Assembly (NCBI GenBank): GCA_015522385.1
Contig: WAMJ01000299.1
Coordinates: forward strand, 1-23,125
Direction of reading: 5' to 3'
Source: Candidatus Heimdallarchaeota archaeon
GTDB taxonomy: Archaea; Asgardarchaeota; Heimdallarchaeia; Heimdallarchaeales; Kariarchaeaceae
DNA length: 23,125 nt
The first letter of the stretch is position 1. Each line of letters begins with the position of its first letter. Made by a program: the position numbers and the translations under genes. This document shows, one piece after another, positions 1 to 8,186 of the stretch. The notes beneath the pieces were generated by a model. It worked only from the letters and a program-made list of their open reading frames with translations. It was not told where the DNA came from and made no database searches.

Positions 1-54
1 AGCCTGAAGCTCCCGGTCATCTAGATATGGATCTACAAATGGGATGTCCCTCAT
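1..54 (-). CDS. 5' end of a protein leaving the window (possible DegT-type aminotransferase)
   Basis: ATG at 54-52 opens a frame of 18 codons that stays open to the window edge (MRDIPFVDPYLDDRELQA). A TATA-like element at 77-86 lies 23-32 nt upstream, the spacing seen at other starts in this window, so the start is credible. The short N-terminus resembles the opening of DegT/DnrJ/EryC1 aminotransferases (Ile-Pro-x-x-x-Pro followed by an acidic helix), but 18 residues cannot establish a family. The existence of a gene is fairly likely; the function is a guess. Confidence 0.45.
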   Translation of the reverse strand, partial: MRDIPFVDPYLDDRELQA

Positions 55-76
55 GATTCAAGGTGGATCAATTGAG

Positions 77-86
77 AATATAATAG
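77..86 (-). promoter_or_regulatory. TATA box of the left-edge gene
   Basis: The A/T-only stretch reads ctattatatt on the minus strand, 23-32 nt before the ATG at 54. This implies a transcript starting at or next to the start codon. Confidence 0.5.
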
Positions 87-118
87 TACGGATTTAATCG
101 TGAAAAAGCGTGAATAGA

Positions 119-430
119 TTATGTCGCTGTTATCTTAACGGATAGATCCCCCGCTCTTCCTTTCACCACCACCATCCATTCACCAGGTGACGGGACCAAA
201 ACAGGGATATCCTGCTCAAATGGCCGGATAACCATGAGAGCCATACCGGGTCGTTTCTCACCTTCAACATCTACAATAAGCCTTCTGGTAGACTCTTCTA
301 CCGTTGTGGATGCTGATTTGAACTTCCAACTGGGAGTCGGCCATTCGCCGATCAGATGAGCGGTGTTCTCCATTCCTGCCAGAACTGGTTCTGTGAAAAT
401 AAGTTGTTTGACGAATGGGCGGTTTGACAT
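119..430 (-). CDS. small orphan protein, predicted beta-rich
   Basis: About 103 residues. I do not recognise the family. The sequence alternates short hydrophobic stretches with turns (RPGMALMVIRPF, then PGEWMVVVKGRAGDL), which suggests a small all-beta domain. There is no signal peptide or membrane helix and no cysteine, so it is probably cytoplasmic. An in-frame ATG twelve bases upstream (442) is possible, but the TATA-like element at 452-459 sits 22-29 nt before ATG 430, matching the leaderless pattern elsewhere, so I prefer 430. It is divergent from the ATP-NAD kinase gene, with about 85 bp between the two starts. Confidence 0.6.
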   Translation of the reverse strand: MSNRPFVKQLIFTEPVLAGMENTAHLIGEWPTPSWKFKSASTTVEESTRRLIVDVEGEKRPGMALMVIRPFEQDIPVLVPSPGEWMVVVKGRAGDLSVKITAT

Positions 431-451
431 ACCCTTTCTCATTATCCCACA

Positions 452-459
452 GATTTAAG
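452..459 (-). promoter_or_regulatory. TATA-like element for the small orphan gene
   Basis: It reads cttaaatc on the minus strand, 22-29 nt upstream of ATG 430. It lies in the divergent promoter region shared with the kinase gene. Confidence 0.45.
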
Positions 460-483
460 GCTTTGGAGTGTACAAGTAAAGTA

Positions 484-491
484 CTATTTAA
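484..491 (+). promoter_or_regulatory. TATA box of the ATP-NAD kinase gene
   Basis: ctatttaa lies 25-32 nt before the GTG start at 516. No Shine-Dalgarno sequence is visible before that GTG, consistent with a leaderless mRNA. Confidence 0.55.
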
Positions 492-515
492 GATGTTGCA
501 GGCTCTTTATCCTTT

Positions 516-1562
516 GTGAATCCCCGATGGAGAGCAGGTCTACTAGTCAATCCGATAGCAGGTGTAGGAGCAGAGCTTGCGTGGAAGGGAACCGACGAGG
601 TAGAAAAAGCATGGAAAGCAGTTGAGCAGGGGGCGAAGCAACCCTACAAAGAGATCCTCGCAAGGATTGACCTCAGTATTCTACCTGTTGAATGGCTTGT
701 CACCTCTCTCACACCTAGTATTGGGGAAGTGGTTTTTGAGATGCCTGAGAAGAGCACACAAGAGGACACAATTCGTGCAGTAGAGGAGTTCAAGGAGAGG
801 GATGTAGACTTAATAGTTTTCATTGGTGGCGATGGAACCGCCCGTGACATCGCAGCAGTTGTTGGATCCACACCTATTCTCGGAATTCCAGGAGGGGTGA
901 AGATTTTCTCAGGAGTGTTTATCCATCGACCAGAGGACATCATCTCACTGGGTAGATGGACAGGAGAGAGTATGGAGGTTGAGATACTAGACCTAGATGA
1001 GGAGGCCTACCGACAGGGACATGCTACTCAAAAGCTATTTGGAACGGTGAGGGTTCCAGTCATTGACACATTGCAGAAGAGCAAGGAAGGAGGGGGAGGA
1101 GTTTCCGACCAGCGGGTTTTGGAGATGATCGCAGAGCGAATCCTTGACAATAATTGGCTAGACAACACAATAGCCGTTGGACCTGGAGGGACAACCCACT
1201 CAATATTCACGCATTTAGAGTTACCTAAGACATTACTTGGGGTCGATGTTTACGATCACGGAACGCGAATACTCAAGGATGCTACAGCTGGTGAAATCGA
1301 GGGAATTTCCCTCGATGAGATATGGATCACCCCCATTGGAAGACAGGGACACATCTTTGGCAGGGGAAATAAACAGCTCACACCCAATGTTATCAAGAGC
1401 GTGGGTAAGAAGAATATCAGAGTCCTAGCCACCCCCGAGAAGATGCAGGGGCTACCCGTACTGTATGTAGACACAGGAGACCCCAAGTTAGACGAAGAGC
1501 TCCGGGGTTACATAAAGGTGTACATCTCATATTCGGACACCATTGTAAGAAAAATAGCTTAA
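516..1562 (+). CDS. ATP-NAD kinase family protein (archaeal PpnK-like)
   Basis: 348 residues starting with GTG. Members of the NAD-kinase/diacylglycerol-kinase superfamily phosphorylate NAD to NADP. Visible hallmarks are VNPIAG near residues 11-16, the nucleotide-binding GGDGTARD at 104-111 and GIPGGVKIFSGVF at 123-135, all typical of the archaeal/AcoX-associated branch rather than the shorter bacterial NadK. A second glycine motif (VGPGGTTHSIF) and a late GRGNKQLTP segment also fit. It is cytoplasmic, with no signal peptide. The TAA stop overlaps the stop of the convergent AMMECR1 gene by 4 bp. The family is confident. NAD as substrate is inferred from the family; some relatives act on other diphosphate-linked alcohols. 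Confidence 0.88.
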   Translation: MNPRWRAGLLVNPIAGVGAELAWKGTDEVEKAWKAVEQGAKQPYKEILARIDLSILPVEWLVTSLTPSIGEVVFEMPEKSTQEDTIRAVEEFKERDVDLIVFIGGDGTARDIAAVVGSTPILGIPGGVKIFSGVFIHRPEDIISLGRWTGESMEVEILDLDEEAYRQGHATQKLFGTVRVPVIDTLQKSKEGGGGVSDQRVLEMIAERILDNNWLDNTIAVGPGGTTHSIFTHLELPKTLLGVDVYDHGTRILKDATAGEIEGISLDEIWITPIGRQGHIFGRGNKQLTPNVIKSVGKKNIRVLATPEKMQGLPVLYVDTGDPKLDEELRGYIKVYISYSDTIVRKIA

Positions 1563-2140
1563 CGAATAACTTGAGCTTGAAATTTCATAATTACGGTCTT
1601 ATCATCCATGATCACATTCTCAGACACCCATGCTTTCCTACATAAGGCAGAGACGAACTCTCTTGCATCCCACCCGTACTTCACAGGGACGGGAGGTAAA
1701 AGTAATCCAGAGCCTGACGCTGTGTAGATCACCAAACCATCCTCCCCGACAGTGATCTGGCGGTATAGATCTTCTAAGGAGTTGTACGTGATCTTTTGGA
1801 AGGGACTCAACACCTCTACTTCAATTACAAGGGAATCAAGCTCATCTTGGGTGACCCTTGGAAAACGGGGGTCGGATGTAACGGTATCCCGAGCTGCTTT
1901 CGAGATTGCCTCTCCCAATGCCATCACAGGTTGTGGAACCCCGATGCAACCACGTAGCTCTTCTTTACCATTTGCGGTGGAGTACGCAGTAACGAATGCA
2001 CCCGATACACGCTGAAATACTGAGGGAAGTTCGGAGACATTAACCGAATAGGGGGTTCGGGTAACTGCGGCTCTGATTGTGCTCCAAGCGATATCTAGTG
2101 CAATCTTTTGCTCTTCTTCATTGAGAAGGGTCACTGTCAT
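1559..2140 (-). CDS. AMMECR1 domain protein
   Basis: 193 residues, the usual size for single-domain archaeal AMMECR1 proteins. The signature LRGCIG is at residues 62-67, followed by a long alpha-beta region containing SDPRFPRV and PVPVKYGWDAREF, both conserved in the family. The conserved cysteine in LRGCIG has been proposed as catalytic, but no reaction is established. It is cytoplasmic. The start at 2140 is supported by a TATA-like element at 2162-2168 (22-28 nt upstream). The 3' end overlaps the ATP-NAD kinase stop by 4 bp, with no space for separate terminators. Confidence 0.93.
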   Translation of the reverse strand: MTVTLLNEEEQKIALDIAWSTIRAAVTRTPYSVNVSELPSVFQRVSGAFVTAYSTANGKEELRGCIGVPQPVMALGEAISKAARDTVTSDPRFPRVTQDELDSLVIEVEVLSPFQKITYNSLEDLYRQITVGEDGLVIYTASGSGLLLPPVPVKYGWDAREFVSALCRKAWVSENVIMDDKTVIMKFQAQVIR

Positions 2141-2161
2141 GGATTAAATATAGACTTACCC

Positions 2162-2168
2162 ATTAATT
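2162..2168 (-). promoter_or_regulatory. TATA-like element for the AMMECR1 gene
   Basis: aattaat on the minus strand, 22-28 nt before the ATG at 2140, in the divergent gap with the sugar dehydrogenase gene. Confidence 0.4.
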
Positions 2169-2211
2169 GACCTTCCTTTTATCTCTCGAAATTTCGTGAT
2201 AGTGTAACATT

Positions 2212-2219
2212 CTTATTTT
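2212..2219 (+). promoter_or_regulatory. TATA box of the aldose dehydrogenase gene
   Basis: cttatttt lies 20-27 nt before ATG 2239. A GAGGG at 2231-2235 sits 4 nt before the ATG and could add a weak ribosome contact. Confidence 0.45.
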
Positions 2220-2238
2220 CACGGGGATAAGAGGGATA

Positions 2239-3429
2239 ATGCCTTCAGTTTCAAATGAACTAAAGATTGTATTTGGTGTGGTACTCGCGGTACTCCTCAG
2301 CACTGCAATTTTCCTTCTTCCCCTACTGAACATCCAGTATACTGGTGACGAAGCACAGGACTTCGGATTAATCACTCTATTCGAAGAGTACGAATATAAA
2401 TTCACGTCCCCCGTGGATATCCAGAGTCCACCTGATGCCTCTCCACAGTTGTTTGTCGTGGAGCAAGCAGGGAGAATCATGGTCATTCCGAATGCTGCAG
2501 AGTATAAATCAAAGCCAGTTGTTTCTCTTGACATAACAGACAGGGTGACCTCAGGAGGAGAAATGGGATTACTAGGGATGGCCATCCATCCCGATTTCTC
2601 AAGGAGTGGTTACATCTTTGTAGACTACACCGCAGATAATCCTCGGAGAACAGTGATCTCACGCTTCACAGTTGATGAGTATATCACAGATCCCGATAGT
2701 GAGGTTGTAATATTGGAGGTTGAGCAACCGTATGCAAATCACAATGCAGGTCAAATAGCGTTTGGTCCCGATGGGTACCTCTATATCACATTGGGTGATG
2801 GGGGTCTGGCAAACGACCCAGGGAATAATGGTCAGGACAGAACCACACTGCTGGGATCAATCCTGAGGATTGATGTGGACAATGGGAACCCCTACTCCAT
2901 CCCATCGGACAACCCATACTCTGGGAACAGCAAAGGATTTAGGGAAGAAATATGGGCATACGGTTTCAGGAATCCATGGCGGATGAGTTTTGATATGAAA
3001 ACAGGGGATCTCTGGGCGGCAGATGTCGGTCAGAACAAATGGGAAGAGATCAACTTAGTCGAAAAAGGAGGTAATTACGGATGGAATTCAAAAGAGGGGA
3101 ATCACTGTTTCGCCCTCGATCCTTGCGAGGGTGACTACATCGACCCGATACATGAGTACAACCATTCAGAAGGTATATCTATCACTGGAGGTTATGTCTA
3201 TTACAGCTCAAGTATTCCTACTTTTGAAGGTTACTACATCTTTGGAGACTACGCCTCTGGTAATATCTGGGCATTAAAATATGAAAATGGAGAGAAGACG
3301 GACTTTGGATTAGTTCTGAATCAGGAAAATTTCTTTCTGTCTACATTTGGAGTCAGACATGATGGGGAGTTGCTTCTTGCTGAGTACAGTTCTGGAACAA
3401 TCTACAGCCTTCAGGAGATATTCATATAA
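2239..3429 (+). CDS. PQQ-dependent aldose (glucose/sorbosone) dehydrogenase-like exported protein
   Basis: 396 residues. Residues 8-30 form a hydrophobic segment that should export the protein, either as an uncleaved anchor or a signal peptide, so the enzyme faces outside. The rest is a six-bladed beta-propeller of the GSDH/soluble glucose dehydrogenase family. Visible blocks are LLGMAIHPDF (111-120), NHNAGQIAFGPDG (167-179, containing the His that serves as the active-site base in characterised relatives), LYITLGDGG (181-189), GSILRID and EIWAYGFRNPWRMSFD (237-252). Characterised members oxidise aldose sugars with PQQ. Whether PQQ is available to this cell cannot be told here, as no PQQ synthesis genes are in the window. 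It precedes the alkaline phosphatase gene, which has its own TATA box. Confidence 0.88.
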   Translation: MPSVSNELKIVFGVVLAVLLSTAIFLLPLLNIQYTGDEAQDFGLITLFEEYEYKFTSPVDIQSPPDASPQLFVVEQAGRIMVIPNAAEYKSKPVVSLDITDRVTSGGEMGLLGMAIHPDFSRSGYIFVDYTADNPRRTVISRFTVDEYITDPDSEVVILEVEQPYANHNAGQIAFGPDGYLYITLGDGGLANDPGNNGQDRTTLLGSILRIDVDNGNPYSIPSDNPYSGNSKGFREEIWAYGFRNPWRMSFDMKTGDLWAADVGQNKWEEINLVEKGGNYGWNSKEGNHCFALDPCEGDYIDPIHEYNHSEGISITGGYVYYSSSIPTFEGYYIFGDYASGNIWALKYENGEKTDFGLVLNQENFFLSTFGVRHDGELLLAEYSSGTIYSLQEIFI

Positions 3430-3489
3430 TTATTGTCTTTCTTAGTTTGAGAACCTAAGATCGAAATAATATTCCCCGAGAAAAAGGCG

Positions 3490-3497
3490 TTTATACT
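3490..3497 (+). promoter_or_regulatory. TATA box of the alkaline phosphatase gene
   Basis: tttatact lies 21-28 nt before ATG 3518. No Shine-Dalgarno sequence is present in the 20 nt before the start. Confidence 0.55.
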
Positions 3498-3517
3498 TCT
3501 TCAATCTATACAGTTTC

Positions 3518-5200
3518 ATGAAATATTACCATATTGTGGTCGTAATGATACTCCTGATCATATCTGGATCAGCATCGATTCCTCCTGAAGTTTCAATTCA
3601 GCAAGATAAGACACTTGAGGAGATGCCCAATATCATCCTGATGATCGGTGATGGGATGGCTCCTGAACAAGTTAAATTGGCAAGTCTTGTTGAGTATGGG
3701 GGTGAAGAACTCAGTATCATGGACACAGACTTCCCTGTTAAATTTAGGTACAACACTACGAATATTGATGGACAGATAACAGACAGTGCGGCTGCAGGCA
3801 CTGCAATTGCCACGGGGCAGTTGACAACAAATGCCCGCATTTCCATGGATAAGGACGCCACCCACAACTACAAGACTATCCTTGAGTACCTTAGAGACGA
3901 TTTTGGGTATGCCACAGGTGTTGTCACCACCACAGAGGTAGCTCATGCCACACCAGCAGTCTTCGCAAGCCATGACGATAAGAGGAGCCATGCCCAAGAC
4001 ATTTTCGATGAGATCATCAAAAGTAAGTTAGATGTGTATATGGGAGGTGGTCTGAATGCCTCCTATCTCAATTCAGGGGATATATCATATGCACGGGACA
4101 TAGGATCAAAGAATGGGTTCGAGGTAGCAGTAAACAGAGACGAACTCCTAGATCTTACAGGAACAGCAGATCGACTCTTCGGTGTGTTCGAGAGCGAGGG
4201 GACGGATGTCCCTAATATGCCATTTGAGCTTGACCGGAATACAGACATAGAACCTTCTATTGTCGAGATGGCTTCGTCAGCGGTAGAGGTGCTCGACCGG
4301 AAAGACTCACCTTTCTTCCTGATGATCGAGGGAGGGAGGATCGATCAAGCAGGTCATAGACTCTTCAATACACCGGAGACTGCACTTGACAAGACGATAA
4401 AGAATGCAATGGAGACGATAATGTTCGAGAAAGCGGTGAGGGATGTTCTTGAATATGCCAAAAATGATGGAAACACCATTGTCGTAGTGGCAGCAGATCA
4501 TGAAACTGGTGGACTAAAGGTACATGACTACTCAGGATTGAATTCTACACTCCCCTCGGACTCGATGGACAGGGATTCAAGGAATGCTTTGAGGATTGAC
4601 AGGATATCTAGCATCAATGTCTCATGGTCAACCACTGGTCACACAAATACCCCCGTTACCTTCTACGGCTACGGTTCTGATTTTGGAGGATATGAAGTCA
4701 AGCATGTTGACGATGTGTTCTGGGCCATAAACACTGCACTTGGGAATTTTCCAACTGTACCCGACTACCAGTACGACTTCTCAGTGGACTCGGAGGTGTC
4801 AGTCACTCTTACGATCAGGGATATTGATAAGACTGTCTCGGGAACCACGGTTAGGATCCAGTACACGGATAATTCCACCCTCAAGGAGTTTCGGTTCGAC
4901 TTCTCGATGGATCAACCTTCCGTCCAGAAAACTTTCACAGTTCCTCTCGCGACCACACAATCGTATTTCATCAATGCTATGGTCATTGACCAAGGTGTGA
5001 ATGATGTCTTGACATTCTCTCACAAGGATACACTGAAGCGACAGGATGTCAAGTATGTCTTGACCTCAGATGTAGATACCTCTTCTGAAATTACAACAGA
5101 GGAAACGTCTACATCAGAGGACACCCCATTGCTACTTCCAATAGGATTAGTGGGGGCAACACTCCTTACATATCAATTGATTAGAAGAAGAAGAACCTAA
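3518..5200 (+). CDS. phoA: membrane-anchored extracellular alkaline phosphatase
   Basis: 560 residues, hydrolysing phosphate monoesters outside the cell. A signal peptide covers about residues 1-20. Alkaline phosphatase landmarks follow in order: metal-binding IGDGM with D45, the nucleophile serine S90 in TDSAAAGTAIATG, the metal-binding EGGRIDQAGH (271-280), DHETGG (327-332) and GHTNTPV with H375. After the catalytic domain (to about 410) comes a beta-rich domain, a Ser/Thr/Glu-rich stalk (about 520-538), one hydrophobic helix (539-554) and the tail RRRRT. This is a typical archaeal surface-anchoring tail, so the enzyme is probably tethered. Its stop overlaps the convergent gcvPB stop by 4 bp. 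Phosphate regulation is plausible, but I see no specific operator. Confidence 0.92.
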   Translation: MKYYHIVVVMILLIISGSASIPPEVSIQQDKTLEEMPNIILMIGDGMAPEQVKLASLVEYGGEELSIMDTDFPVKFRYNTTNIDGQITDSAAAGTAIATGQLTTNARISMDKDATHNYKTILEYLRDDFGYATGVVTTTEVAHATPAVFASHDDKRSHAQDIFDEIIKSKLDVYMGGGLNASYLNSGDISYARDIGSKNGFEVAVNRDELLDLTGTADRLFGVFESEGTDVPNMPFELDRNTDIEPSIVEMASSAVEVLDRKDSPFFLMIEGGRIDQAGHRLFNTPETALDKTIKNAMETIMFEKAVRDVLEYAKNDGNTIVVVAADHETGGLKVHDYSGLNSTLPSDSMDRDSRNALRIDRISSINVSWSTTGHTNTPVTFYGYGSDFGGYEVKHVDDVFWAINTALGNFPTVPDYQYDFSVDSEVSVTLTIRDIDKTVSGTTVRIQYTDNSTLKEFRFDFSMDQPSVQKTFTVPLATTQSYFINAMVIDQGVNDVLTFSHKDTLKRQDVKYVLTSDVDTSSEITTEETSTSEDTPLLLPIGLVGATLLTYQLIRRRRT

Positions 5201-6696
5201 TCTTCTATCATCTTTGTACTCAGTACAGGTTTTCGGGCTAATGAGGCTTCGTCAACCCTTCCAAAAGCGGTGGTAAGAGGAGATTTTGTGACTAGCTCTG
5301 CGTTAGAATAAGCCTCGTCTGATATCTTCTGTAGAATAGCATAAATCTGATCGAGATCCTGCAATGTCTCCGCCTCAGTAGGCTCGATCATGAGAGCCTC
5401 TTTGACGATCAAGGGGAAGTAAACAGTAGGGGAGTGTACACCGTAGTCGAGCATCGCTTTAGCGATGTCAAGAGCAGTCACATGTGTATCCATGGTCATG
5501 GGTGCTGCAGACGCTACAAACTCATGCTTGCACGGTCTCTCTCCAAGGCGAGGAACAGTCAGCCCTCGAATCTCCTTAATTTTGTGTAGGAGGTAGTTTG
5601 CATTGAGTACCGCGGATTCACATGCTTTTCTCAGCCCCTCACCACCATTCCTGTAGATATATGCAAGTGCCCTGAGATTTATTCCAAAGTTACCGTTGTA
5701 TCCATGAAGCCTTCCAAAGGAGGTATCCTTGTGTGAGTAATCCCAGTAGTACCTTTTGGCATCCTCATCGTAGGCAGCCAGAGGTGTGGGCAGGAACTTG
5801 GCAAGCTTTTCCACAACACCAATTGGACCGCTACCTGGCCCTCCACCTCCATGGGGCCCAGTAAATGTCTTGTGTAGATTCATGTGCATGATATCAAAAC
5901 CCATCTGGGCAGGGAGAACCATACCCATAATCCCGTTGAAGTTAGCACCATCCATATAGCAAAGACCACCAACACTGTGCACCATATCCGTGATCTTCTT
6001 AATATTGCTCTCGAAGATCCCCAAAGTGTTGGGGTTTGTCAGCATGAAACCAGCTACAGTGTCATCTAGAACACTCTCCAATGCCTCGAGGTCGACCTCA
6101 CCGTGCTCATTCGAGGGGATCTCAATCACCTCAAATCCAGCCATAGCTGCACTCGCAGGGTTGGTACCATGAGCAGAGTCAGGAATTATAATCGATTTTC
6201 TTTTAGTGTCACCGTTGGCCAAATGGTACGCCCTGATTGTCATTACACCAGCAAACTCCCCTGCTGCCCCAGCTGCGGGTTGAGTGGTAACGGAATGGAA
6301 TCCAGTTAGTTTCTTCAATGCTTCCTGCAGACGGTAAATGACCTCAATAGTTCCCTGCTGTGCATCGTCAGGAACATCGGGATGAGCCATTGCGAATCCC
6401 TCCAGTCGGGCGATTCTCTCATTTATCTTCGGGTTGTACTTCATGGTACAACTACCGAGAGGATATGAACCCACATCAACCCCGTGTATCATCTGTGACA
6501 ATCTGACGACATGGCGAACCAGCTCGAGCTCACCAACCTCAGGGAGATTGATCTTGTCCTTTCTCTTCCAGTCGCTTGGGATGGTACTTGACGGTACATC
6601 GACAGGGTCTGGAATGAACGCTCTTCTACCCTTTCCTCCAAGACTGGTGATTAATGGTTCAGGCCACTTAGCCTGTATTCGTTTCTTGGGCTCCAT
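5197..6696 (-). CDS. gcvPB: glycine dehydrogenase (decarboxylating) subunit 2
   Basis: 499 residues. This is the C-terminal half of the glycine cleavage P-protein, found as a separate subunit in archaea and many bacteria. It carries the pyridoxal-phosphate lysine, K276 in NLHKTFTGPHGGGGPG. Other family blocks are GSCTMKYNPK (81-90), TTQPAAGAAGEFAG (137-150) and DSAHGTNPASA (173-183). With subunit 1 it decarboxylates glycine and passes the aminomethyl group to lipoylated GcvH. The ATG overlaps the upstream gcvPA stop by one base (TAATG), so the two are translationally coupled. gcvT and gcvH are not in the window. Confidence 0.96.
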   Translation of the reverse strand: MEPKKRIQAKWPEPLITSLGGKGRRAFIPDPVDVPSSTIPSDWKRKDKINLPEVGELELVRHVVRLSQMIHGVDVGSYPLGSCTMKYNPKINERIARLEGFAMAHPDVPDDAQQGTIEVIYRLQEALKKLTGFHSVTTQPAAGAAGEFAGVMTIRAYHLANGDTKRKSIIIPDSAHGTNPASAAMAGFEVIEIPSNEHGEVDLEALESVLDDTVAGFMLTNPNTLGIFESNIKKITDMVHSVGGLCYMDGANFNGIMGMVLPAQMGFDIMHMNLHKTFTGPHGGGGPGSGPIGVVEKLAKFLPTPLAAYDEDAKRYYWDYSHKDTSFGRLHGYNGNFGINLRALAYIYRNGGEGLRKACESAVLNANYLLHKIKEIRGLTVPRLGERPCKHEFVASAAPMTMDTHVTALDIAKAMLDYGVHSPTVYFPLIVKEALMIEPTEAETLQDLDQIYAILQKISDEAYSNAELVTKSPLTTAFGRVDEASLARKPVLSTKMIED

Positions 6697-8090
6697 TAGT
6701 TAAGTACCTCCTTTGCTACGGACACAAACTTGTCCAGATCCTCCTTGTTCATCAGATCCGTAACTCCAATTAATCTCATACAACCTTCACCTGCAAGTTT
6801 GAGACCGGGAATAATACCTCTTTCGAGGAACATCTTCTCAAGATCCTCATGAGAAATCCCTCCAAAGTCAACAACGAACTCACAGAAGAAAGGCTCGTAA
6901 ACTGCAGGATATCCCAATTCCTTCAGCTTCGATGCAAGGTAGTGTGCACGATCCACCAACCCTTGAGCAAGTTCTTCAATTCCCTTAGGGCCAAGGCTTG
7001 CGAGGTAAATACCAGCATTAACTGCCATCAGCGTCTGGTTTGAACAGATATTACTAGTTGCTTTTTCCCTCCTTATGTGTTGCTCTCGGGTTGAGAGAGT
7101 TATACAGTAAGCATCGTCACCGTCTCGTTCATCTTTTGTAATCCCAACCAACCTACCAGGAAAGTTTTGGATCCATTTTCGATTATATTTGGAACCTATT
7201 ATTCCAAGGAGAGGTCCTCCTGCACTAACTGCATTCCCTAGGAGTTGCCCCTCACCTACAATAAAGTCTGCACCGTATTCACCAGGTGGCTGAATCACTC
7301 CGAGTGAAATTACATCGACTCCTACAGTGACGAGAAGCTTGTTTTCGTGTGCGAGGTCGATAAGTTCCTTGACTCTCGATGGTAGAACACCGTGGAAAGT
7401 GGGAACCTCGAAGTATATACCCGCAAGTCTCCTTTCCTTCTTGTCAAGAGCTGCATCCTCAGCAATTAGTCTCTTGGCAGCTTCGACGTCGATATCACCC
7501 TCAGATTCCACGACATGGATGTTAATTTTAGAGCCTTCGGTGTAGGTCTTTGCTACTTCTAGTCTTCTGGGGGATATTGGATTGAGAACTAGAACTGTGT
7601 CCCTCTTCCTCTGGATACGCACCATCATCCTGATGGCCTCACCAACTGCCGTTGCCCAATCATAGAGGGATGCATTTATGACATCCATGCCCGTAAGCTC
7701 TGCCAACTGGCTCTCATACTCGAAGACCATCTGTAACATGCCCTGAGCAACCTCGGGTTGATAGGAGGTATAAGCGGTGTAGATCTCACCTCTTCTCATG
7801 ACTTCTTCGAGGAAGGCGGGGATATACACCTGTCTCACACCACCACCCACAAAAGCAAGGGTATCGTCTACTCTGTTCTTCCTAGAGATACGTGTAAACA
7901 GCCGGTCAAGCTCTTTCTCTGAGAGTGGCCCGAGTATATCGATGTAGTCATCAAGTATCAGATCCTGAGGAATGTCTCCGAAGAGTTCCTTGACGTCTGA
8001 TCTTCCAATTGTCCTCAGCATCTCTTCCTGCTCATCTGGGGAAGTCCCAATGTAGGAGGAGTACAACTTCGGAACCGAACTGCCATTCAT
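6696..8090 (-). CDS. gcvPA: glycine dehydrogenase (decarboxylating) subunit 1
   Basis: 464 residues, within the normal range of about 440-460. This is the N-terminal half of the P-protein, lacking the PLP lysine. Recognisable blocks are FVGGGVRQVYIPA, YTSYQPEVAQGMLQMVFEYES, the following LTGMDVINASLYDWATA, and LSTREQHIRREKATSNICSNQTLMAVNA. It forms the P-protein with GcvPB, encoded immediately downstream. A TTG at 8093 would add one residue, but ATG 8090 lies 22-30 nt from the TATA-like element at 8112-8120 and is the likely start. Confidence 0.95.
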   Translation of the reverse strand: MNGSSVPKLYSSYIGTSPDEQEEMLRTIGRSDVKELFGDIPQDLILDDYIDILGPLSEKELDRLFTRISRKNRVDDTLAFVGGGVRQVYIPAFLEEVMRRGEIYTAYTSYQPEVAQGMLQMVFEYESQLAELTGMDVINASLYDWATAVGEAIRMMVRIQRKRDTVLVLNPISPRRLEVAKTYTEGSKINIHVVESEGDIDVEAAKRLIAEDAALDKKERRLAGIYFEVPTFHGVLPSRVKELIDLAHENKLLVTVGVDVISLGVIQPPGEYGADFIVGEGQLLGNAVSAGGPLLGIIGSKYNRKWIQNFPGRLVGITKDERDGDDAYCITLSTREQHIRREKATSNICSNQTLMAVNAGIYLASLGPKGIEELAQGLVDRAHYLASKLKELGYPAVYEPFFCEFVVDFGGISHEDLEKMFLERGIIPGLKLAGEGCMRLIGVTDLMNKEDLDKFVSVAKEVLN

Positions 8091-8111
8091 CAAGAGTCAG
8101 CACTGAATTTC

Positions 8112-8120
8112 ATTAATTAA
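8112..8120 (-). promoter_or_regulatory. TATA box of the gcvPA-gcvPB operon
   Basis: ttaattaat on the minus strand, 22-30 nt before ATG 8090. I saw no glycine-riboswitch-like structure, and there is no room for one if the mRNA is leaderless. Confidence 0.5.
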
Positions 8121-8186
8121 CTTGGAGTTACTGATTGATGACATGTGAGAATTTTATTGAAATTATTAGCAGATATTCACTACGAA

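Noticed and set aside
1028..1486. Antisense open frames inside the ATP-NAD kinase gene
   Set aside because: They are shadows of the coding strand, with no promoter and no protein-like composition.
5884..6703. Plus-strand open frames within gcvPB
   Set aside because: They lie opposite a highly conserved enzyme gene and overlap one another in different frames, as expected of shadow frames.
8091..8093. TTG one codon before the gcvPA ATG as start
   Set aside because: ATG 8090 is a stronger start and sits at the right distance from the TATA-like element.
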